NCBI GenBank assembly: GCA_037974665.1
Contig: CM075770.1
Span: forward strand, 21,997,501-22,061,500
DNA length: 64,000 bases
Direction of reading: 5' to 3'
Origin: Ehretia macrophylla
Lineage: Eukaryota; Streptophyta; Magnoliopsida; Boraginales; Ehretiaceae
Shown here piece after piece: positions 56,641 to 64,000 of the stretch. Numbering within the stretch: the first letter of the stretch is position 1; each line of letters opens with the position of its first letter. Under the pieces are notes generated by a model, which saw nothing but the letters and a program-made list of their open reading frames with translations, had not been told where the DNA came from and did not search any database. A program made the position numbers and the translations under genes.

Positions 56641-59299
56641 TTGAAGCCCCCGTCATAGAGCTCTCGGAGGGCCTTCCAATGGTATGCTGTGAGCCGCATA
56701 ACTCCTTACGCATCAAAAGTTATGGGCACTGGAGCGACGAAGACCTAGTCAGAAGCCCCATGCCCTCAGTTTGTAGGCCCAGCCTCTAAGTGAGGCAAAG
56801 TTGTCTTGCCTAAGGGGTCGTGAGATTCGGTAATAGAAATGTTATGGATTAGGTTGTCTTTCCTTTTCAAGGCTCACGACGTACGATCCGGGATGGAAAA
56901 CAGCACAAAAGAAGAAAAGTGTACGAAAACTAATGAAAACGTTCTATTTTGTGCTCCAAAAATAGGCGCAGTCGAGAAGGCTTGTTGCCCCCGTCGTAGA
57001 GCTCTCGGAGACCTTTCCAACGGTATGCTGTGCGCCGCGTAACTCCTTACAGATCAAATGTTATGGGCAACGGAACAACAGAGACCTGGTCTCAAGCCCC
57101 GCACCCTCGGTTTACGGGCCCAACCTCTACGTAAGGCAAAGTTATCTTGCCTAAGGTGCCATGGGATTCGGTAATATAAATATGACGGATTTGGTTGTCT
57201 TCCTTTTCGCGGCTCACGACATACGATCCTTGACGGAAAAACAGCGCAAAAGAAGAAAAGTGTCCCAACATTGATGAAAACGTTCAATTTTGGGCTCCAA
57301 AAATAGGTGCAGCCGAGCAGGCTTGATGCCCTCATCGTAGAGTTCTCAGAGAGCTTTCCAATGGTATGTTGTGCGTCGCGTAACTCCTTATAGATCAAAA
57401 GTTATGGGCGCCGGAGCGACGGAGACCTGGTCTCAAGCCCCACACCCTCGGTTTGCGAGCCTAGCCTCTACGTGAGGCACAGTTGTCTTGCCCAAGGTGC
57501 TGTGGGATTCAGTATTAGAAATGTGATGGATTAGGTTGTCATCCTTTTCGTCGCTCACGACGTATGATCCAGGACGGAAAAACAGCACAAAAGAAGAAAA
57601 GTATCCCAAAATTGATGAAACGTTAGATTTTGGGGTCCGAATATAGATGCAGCAGAGTAGGCTTACTGCCCCCATCATAGAGCTCTCGGAGAGCTTTCCA
57701 ACGGTATGCTGTGCACCGCGTAACTCCTTACAGATCCAAAGTTATGGGCACCGGAGCGACGGAGACCTGGTCCCAAGCCCCACACCCTCAGTTTGCGTCC
57801 CCAGCCTCTACGTGAGGCGAAGTTGTCTTGCCCAAGGAGCTGTGGGATTCGGTAATAGAAATGTGATGTATTAGTTTTTTTTCCTTTTCACGGCTCACGA
57901 CGTACGATCCGGGACGAAAAAACAAAATAAAAGAAGAAAAGTATCCCAAAACTGATGAAAACATTTAATTTTGGGCCCCGAAAAATAGGCGCAGCCGAGC
58001 AGGCTTGCTGTCCCCTTCATAGAGCTCTCGGAGAGCTTTCCAACAGTATGTTGTGCGCCATGTAACACCTTACAGATAAAAAGTTATAGGCACTGGAGCG
58101 AAGGAGACCTGGTTCTAAGCCCCGCACCCTCGGTCTACGGGCCCAGCCTCTGCCTGAGGCGAAGCTGTCTTGCCCAAGGTGCTGTGGCATTCAGTAATAA
58201 AAATCTGATGGATTAGGTTGTCTTCCTTTTCACGGCTCACGACGTACGATCCGGGTTTAAAAAACAGCACAAAAGAAGAAAAATTTCCCGAAACTAATGA
58301 AAACATTCGATTTTGGACTCCGATAGTAGGCGTAGCCGAGCAGGCTTGCTGCTCCCGTCGTAGAACTCTTAGAGAGCTTTCCAATGGTATGCTGTGTGCT
58401 GCGTAACACCTTTCGGATGAAAAGTTATGGGCACCAAAGCGACTGAGACCTTGTCCCAATCCCCATACCCTCGGTTTTCGGGCCAAGCCTTTACGTGAAG
58501 TGAAGTTGTCTTACCCAAGGTGCCATGGGATTCGGTAATAGAAATGTGATGGATTAGGTTGTCGTCCTTTTCGCAGCTCACGACGTACGATTCGGGATGG
58601 AAAAACAGCACAAAAGAAGAAAAGCGTCCCGAAATTGATGAAAACGTTCGATTTTGGGCTCCGAAAATAGGCGCAACTGAGCAGGCCTACTGCCCCCATC
58701 GTAGAGCTCTCGGAGAGCTTTCCAATGGTATGTTGTGCGCCGCGTAACTCTTTACAGATCAAAAGTTATGGGCACCGAAACGATAGAGACCTGGTCCCAA
58801 GCCCCGCGCCCTCGGTTTGCGGGCCCAGCCTCTACGTAAGGCGAAGTTGTCTTGCCTAAGGTGCCATGGGATTCGGTAATATAAATGTGGCGGATTAGGT
58901 TGTTTTCCTTTTTGCGGCTCACGACGTACGATCCTTGACGAAAAAATATAACAAAAGAAGAGAATGTCCCGAAACTGATAAAAACGTTCCATTTTGGGCT
59001 CCAAAAATAGGCACAATTGAGAAGGCTTGGTGCCCCAATCGCAGAGCTCTCGGAGAGCTTTTCAACGGTATGTTGTGCATCGCGTAACTCCTTGCGGATC
59101 AAAAGTTATGGGCACTAGAGCGACGGAAACCTGGTCCCAAGCCCTATGCTCTCGGTTTGCAGGCCCAGCCTCTATGTGAGGCAAAGTTGTCTTGTAAAAG
59201 GTGCCGTGGGATTAGGTAATAAAAATTTGATGGATTAGGTTATCGTCCTTTTCGCGACTGACGACGTACAATCCAGGACGAAAAAAAAAGCACAAAAGA

Positions 59300-61750
59300 A
59301 GAAAAGTATCCCAAAACTGATGAATACGTTCGATTTTAGGCTCCGAAAATTGGTGCAACTGAGTAGGCTTGCTGACCACCCCGTAGAGCTCTCAGAGACC
59401 TTTCCACCGGTATACTCTGTACCGCGTCACACCTTACGGATAAGAAGTTATGTGCACCAGAGCGACGGAGACCTGGTCCCAAGCCTCACACCCTCGGTTT
59501 GCGTCCCCAGCCTCTACGTGAGGCAAAGTTGTCTTGCCCAAGGAGCTGTGGGATTCGGTAATAGAAATGTGATGTATTAGGTTTTTTTCCTTTTCACGGC
59601 TCCGGACGTCCGATCCGGTACAAAAAAACAGAATAAAAGAAGAAAAGTTTCGGGACACTGATGAAAACGTTTGATTTTGGCCTCAGAAAATAGGAGTAGC
59701 CGAGCATGCTTCCTATCCCCTTCGTAGAGCTCTCGGAGCACTTTCCAACGGTATGCTGTACGCCGCGTAACACCTTACAAATAAAAAGTTATAGGCACTG
59801 GAGCGATGGAGACCTGGTCCAAAGCCCTACACCCTCGGTTTGCGGGCCCAGCCTCTACGTGAGGCGAAGTTGTCTTGCCCAAGGTGCTATGGCATTCGGT
59901 AATAAAAATCTGATGGATTAGGTTGTCTTCCTTCTCACGGCTCACGACGTACGATCCGGGTCTAAAAAACATTACAAAAGAAGAAAAGTGTCCCGAAACT
60001 AATGAAAACATTCAATTTTGGGCTCCGATAGTAGGCGCAATCGAGCAGGCTGGGTGTTCCCGTCGAAGAACTCTCGGAGAGCTTTTCAACAGTATGCTGT
60101 GTACCGCGTAACTCTTTACGGATCAAAAGTTATGGGCACCGGAGCGACGGAGACTTGGTCCTAATCCCACACCCTCGGTTTGCGGGCCCAGCTTCTACGT
60201 GAGGCGAAGTTATCTTGCCCAAGGTGCCATGGGATTTGGTAATAGAAATGTGACGGATTAGGTTGTCTTGCTTTTCGTGGCTCACGACGTACGATCCGGG
60301 ACGGAAAAACAGAACAAAAGAAGAAAAGTGTCCCGAAATTGATGTAAACGTTCGATTTTGGGCTCCGAAAATCAGCGCAGCCGAGCAGGCTTGCTACCCC
60401 CATCGTAGAGCTCTCGGAGAGCTTTTCAACGCTATGTTGTGCTCTGCGTAACACCTTACGAATAAAAAGTTATCGGCACAGAAACGATAGACACTTGGTC
60501 CCAAGCCCCGCGCCCTCGGTTTGCGGGCCCAGCCTCTACGTAAGGTGAAGTTGTCTTGCCTAAGGTGCCATGGGATTCGGTTATATAAATGTGACGCATT
60601 AGGTTGTCTTCCTTTTCGCGGCTCACGACATACGATCCTTGACGGAAAAACAGAACAAAAGAAGAAAAGTATCCTGAAACTGATGAAAACATTTGATTTT
60701 GGGCTCTGAAAATAGGCATTGCCCAACAGGCTTGCTGCCACCATCGTAGAGATGTCGGAGAGCTTTCCAATGGTATGATGTGCACCAGGTAACACCTTAC
60801 GGATAAAAAGTTATGGGCACCGGAGCGACGTAGACCTAGTCCCAAGCCCCACGCCCTTGGTTTGCAGGCCCAGCCTCTACGTGCGGCGAAGTTGTCTTGC
60901 CTAAGGTGCCGTGGGAGTCGATAATAGAAATGTGATGGATTAGGTTGTCGTCCTTTTTGCGGCTCACGACGTACGATCCGGGATGGAAAAACAACACAAA
61001 AGAAGAAATGTGTCCCGAAACTAATGAAAATAGGCGCAGTCGAGCAGGCTTGCTGCCCCTGTCGTAGAGCTCTCGGAGAGCTTTCCAACGGTATGTTGTG
61101 CGCCGCGTAACTCCTTACGGATCAAAAGTTATGGGCATCGGAGCAATGGAGACCTGATCCCAAGCCCCCGCCCTCGGTTTGCGTGCCCAGCCTCTATGTG
61201 AGGCGAAGTTGTCTTGCCCAAGGTGCTGTGGGATTCGGTAATAGAAATGTGATGGATCAGGTTGTCTTCATTTTGCGGCTCACGACGTACGTTCCGGGAT
61301 ATAAAACAGCACAAACGAAGGAAATTGTCCGAAAATTGATGAAAATGTTGGATTTTGGGTTCCAAAAATAGGCGCAGCCGAGCAGGCTTGGAACCCCCAT
61401 CATAGAGCTCTGGGAGAGCTTTCCAACGGTATGCTGTGCGCCGCGTAACTCCTTACGGATCAGAAGTTATAGGCACCGGGACGACAGAGACCTGGTCCCA
61501 AGCCCTACGCCCTCGGTTTGCGGGCCAAGCCTCTACGTGAGGCGAAGTTGTCTTGCCTAAGGCGCCGTTGGATTCGGTAATAGAAATGTGATGGATTGGG
61601 TTGTCTTCCTTTTTGCGGCTCACGACGTACGTTCCGGGAAAGAAAACAGCACAAAAGAAGAAAAGTGTCCGGAAATTGATGAAAATGTTCGATTTTGGGT
61701 TCCAAAAATAGGCGCAGCTGAGCAAGTTTTGAAGCCCCCATCATAGAGCT
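59300..61750. repeat. Diverged third copy of part of the higher-order block
   Basis: Relative to copy 2 the similarity runs at an offset of about 5,450 bp (16 monomers: 54472/59923, 55347/60797). Near the end it changes to about 5,087 (15 monomers: 56366/61453), as if one monomer was lost. A further partial relative lies at 57600-58500, 1,705 bp (5 monomers) before. Confidence 0.6.
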
Positions 61751-62169
61751 CTCGAATAGTTTTCCAACGGTATGCTGCACGCCGCTTAACTCCTTACGGA
61801 TCAAAAGTTATGGGCACCAGAGTGACGGAGACCTGGACCCAAGCCCTACGCTCTCGGTTTGCGGGCCCATCCTCTACGTGAGGCAAAGTTGTCTTGCCTA
61901 AGGTGCCGTGGGATTCGGTAATAGAAATGTGATGGACTAGGTTGTCGTCCTTTTCGCGGCACACGACGTACGATCCTGGATGGAAAACCAGCGCAAAAGA
62001 ATAAAAGTGTCCAAAAACTGATGAAAATGTTCAATTTTGGGTCCCAAAAAAAGCCGCAGCCAAGCAGGCTTAGTGCCCCCGTCGTAGAGCTCTCGAAAAG
62101 TTTTCCGACCGTATGTTGTGAGTCGAATAACTCCTTACGGATCAAACGTTATGGGCAACGGAGCGAGGG

Positions 62170-64000
62170 TGTCACGCCCCGACCCGACCCCGCAAAAGGC
62201 CAAGCCCGGACCCGACACACGGACGGAGTCTCCTCTGTACCGCGGATGATCCGAAAACCCTAAAAACAATATAATACTTGCGAAAGCTATAAAATAATCA
62301 AAACAAGTCAACTTTCTATAAAACATACATTTCTTATTATCCAACTTTCCAAACCAAAAATGCCATGCATACTACACAAGTACTTATGCCACTAAACCAT
62401 TAGCCATTAGCATGCATTTCTTCACTAGTCATCAGGGTACAAGTTACAACATTACAGCTTTAATCCATTACAACATAAGACCATTAAAGGTCTCAACTAG
62501 AAAATATATACAAGGCTACAAGCCTCAAAAATAAGCGTCCTTCACGTAATATACATAACAACAAGATTTGCACAAAACTGGTAACCAACCACCAGCAAAG
62601 CAGAGAAGTGCTATCACGGAAACACCTCCACCTGCTCCTCCTCCTCAATTACCTCGAGAAGGTCTGCCTCAACTACTCCTGTAAAAACATAGTATAGAGA
62701 GGAATGAGCAAAAACTATTGCTCAGCGAGGGCAATTGGTCTCAAGGACGAAGATGAGAAAAGTATGCAATGCAATTAGCCAAGCAATACATACAAAACAT
62801 ATAAAGATACATCCAAAGCCAACAATAAAGCAAGGCAAGTATTTAAAGCTGCAAACACTCAATCAAAGGATACGATACTCTTTTCACGAACCACTTTCAA
62901 ACACGAATTCGATGACGACGCGCCGGCCCAAAACCACCTTATAACACCAGTTTGGAATACTCCGGAAGTATCCATCAATCCTACGACCCAAATCTCCCTG
63001 GGAGGCAACCCAAGCGAGAAAGGGAATAGCAGCGGAGCTAGAGCAACCAACACTGGCAACCCAAGGCTACCCAGAGAGGCCCATCACTCACGCGCGAGAC
63101 ACTATGCAATGCAAGACTCGATACAAGACAATAAACAAGCGATACACAAGCGATAAACCAGCGATAAAGCCACACGTGGGAGAATAACAAAGTAGGTTAC
63201 TCTCGCACGCAATAGCAGCAATTTGATAAGCAATTCAATCCAAAACAACTCAAACAAGCAATTCAAGTAATTCTAAGCATTCTATAAGCATAAAGACAAG
63301 TAAACATACAAAAACACAAATCGGCCCCAACTATCAAAATGCTACCATTTCCAAACGAGCCACGAGTTCTGGAAACCGACTTCGCCAACCCTCCTAGGTC
63401 ACCATAAGGCACGTCTAAAGACCCCGAAACCTTACTTTACCCTAGAACTCGCGCAAAGTCCCGATTTTCCCCCTTTCTCGTTTGAACTACAACTACAACA
63501 ACCAAACACCCAACCAACGCCATAATCGCACCAAAAGTGCTTCCATGGCTTCCCGAAGCAATGCCAACACGCAAAACGAGAAAATGCAAAAGTCGACCGA
63601 AACGACCCCGACTTTCCCAAAGGCTTAATTCTCGTTTTTTTCTCTACGCAACCAAAACAAACCACACATTTTAGCATTCTAGCATACCTAGCACGTTTCT
63701 ACATCAACGGAAAGCATAACAGCGCAACTTCAACGTTTCAAGGTTTTACTATTCACAAAGTACTATTCATATCACAATTCAAGCTGCAATCACAACATTT
63801 AACCGCAGAAAATGTTACAAAGCCATAAATACATGTTCTACCAATGCTAAGGAACATTCTAGAAGCATCAAATCACTTTAAATAACGATCTACGGATAAA
63901 TCTAAAAACTGATAAAGTTAACTAACACAACGTATAAATGTGCAAATAACATGCTTCCCTCACCTTAGGTACTCCTAGTCGCTAGGAAAACAACGTTGGT
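62170..64000 (-). repeat. Element F: A/B-related LTR, partial (runs off window)
   Basis: Starts TGTCACGCCCCGACCC directly after satellite sequence. Read on the minus strand it matches the A LTR in order: ...CTAGCGAC/GTCTAGG near the window end, AAAGTCGGGGTCG, the core with the CCGG dyad (about 62950-62975), the TGAGCAA/TTGCTCA hairpin (62705-62724) and a GGAGACTCCGTCCG segment. The very end resembles C more than A. The internal region and other boundary lie beyond 64000, so full-length or solo cannot be told. Confidence 0.85.
62705..62724 (-). promoter_or_regulatory. LTR hairpin of element F
   Basis: TGAGCAA/TTGCTCA, a perfect 7-bp stem with a 6-base loop, beside GCGAGGGC. The core outside the hairpin is A-like, but the arms are C-like. 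Confidence 0.6.

Larger units (their letters stand above)
43926..62169. repeat. ~341-bp tandem satellite array, about 54 monomers
   Basis: The marker AAGTTGTCTTGCCCAAGG recurs at 44261, 44601, 44942, 45283 and so on to 61886, with spacing mostly 340-341. Each monomer holds GGATTCGGTAATAGAAATGT, CGGCTCACGACGTACGATCC, a GATGAAAACGTTCGATTTTG block, the palindrome AGCTCTCGGAGAGCT and GGATCAAAAGTTATGGGCAC. Monomers differ by several to many percent. Short open frames seen on both strands are periodic by-products of a monomer with few stops, not genes. A period near twice nucleosomal spacing is typical of plant centromeric or subtelomeric satellites; the chromosomal place is not shown by the sequence. 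Variant monomers lie near 45441 (about 50 bp shorter), 46795 (12 bp missing) and 61018 (about 24 bp missing). Confidence 0.97.

Noticed and set aside
43977-62145. Many open frames of 60-230 codons on both strands in the satellite, sharing repeated protein words
   Set aside because: They repeat with the 341-bp period in several frames and both strands at once. The monomer length is not a multiple of three and the frames begin and end at monomer variants. This is what a stop-poor tandem repeat gives.
43926-62169. CRISPR array or other direct-repeat immunity locus
   Set aside because: Repeats are ~341 bp, head to tail without unique spacers, in plant nuclear DNA.
43926-62169. CENP-B box in the satellite
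   Set aside because: TTCG words occur, but none has the A and CGGG at the required spacing in the consensus I read.

Overview
The window is nuclear, repeat-dense heterochromatin of a flowering plant. It holds no intact protein-coding gene that I can recognise. The plant assignment rests on four things: Ty3/gypsy chromovirus coding remains with tRNA-iMet primer-binding sites, a recognisable plant mitochondrial nad4 exon 1 followed by a group II intron start, plastid-type tRNA-Ser(GGA) and tRNA-Asp(GUC) relics, and a long tandem array of a ~341-bp satellite. The organellar pieces carry stops, indels and mismatched tRNA stems and are interrupted by nuclear retrotransposons with target-site duplications. 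I therefore read them as organelle DNA inserted in a nuclear chromosome, not as a working organelle genome.

Layout. (1) 1-2089, 13866-16180, 36957-39736 and probably 43639-43925 are pieces of one mitochondrial-type segment. It carries old gypsy and copia scraps, trnS-GGA and trnD-GUC relics, and nad4 exon 1. (2) Element D (2090-13865, minus strand) is a coding Ty3/gypsy chromovirus with ~3.4-3.6-kb LTRs. Its gag, protease, RT, RNase H, integrase and chromodomain are all recognisable, but broken by eight in-frame stops and one frameshift. (3) 16181-36956 is a three-deep nest of non-coding LTR elements. A (plus strand, TSD GAACC) sits in a gypsy integrase relic; B (plus, TSD GGAAT) sits in the internal region of A; C (minus, TSD TGTAT) sits in the 5' LTR of B. 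All three have 2.5-3.1-kb LTRs and only 0.9-1.8 kb of internal DNA without gag-pol, the architecture of large retrotransposon derivatives. (4) E (39737-43638, plus) is a solo LTR of the D family. (5) 43926-62169 is about 54 tandem copies of a ~341-bp satellite, including a 13-monomer block duplicated at an offset of 4,425 bp. (6) F (62170-64000) is an A/B-related LTR on the minus strand that runs off the window.

What ties the elements together. The coding element D and the non-coding A, B and C share a primer-binding-site type and a polypurine tract beside a small hairpin whose arms differ but still pair. All six elements share two further LTR modules: a TGAG...CTCA hairpin with covarying arms and a CCGG-centred dyad. 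The simplest inference is that A, B and C are non-autonomous partners mobilised by D-like chromoviruses and that these modules are the cis signals they must keep. This shared signal set is the most interesting pattern in the window. I found no CRISPR array, operon or defence locus.
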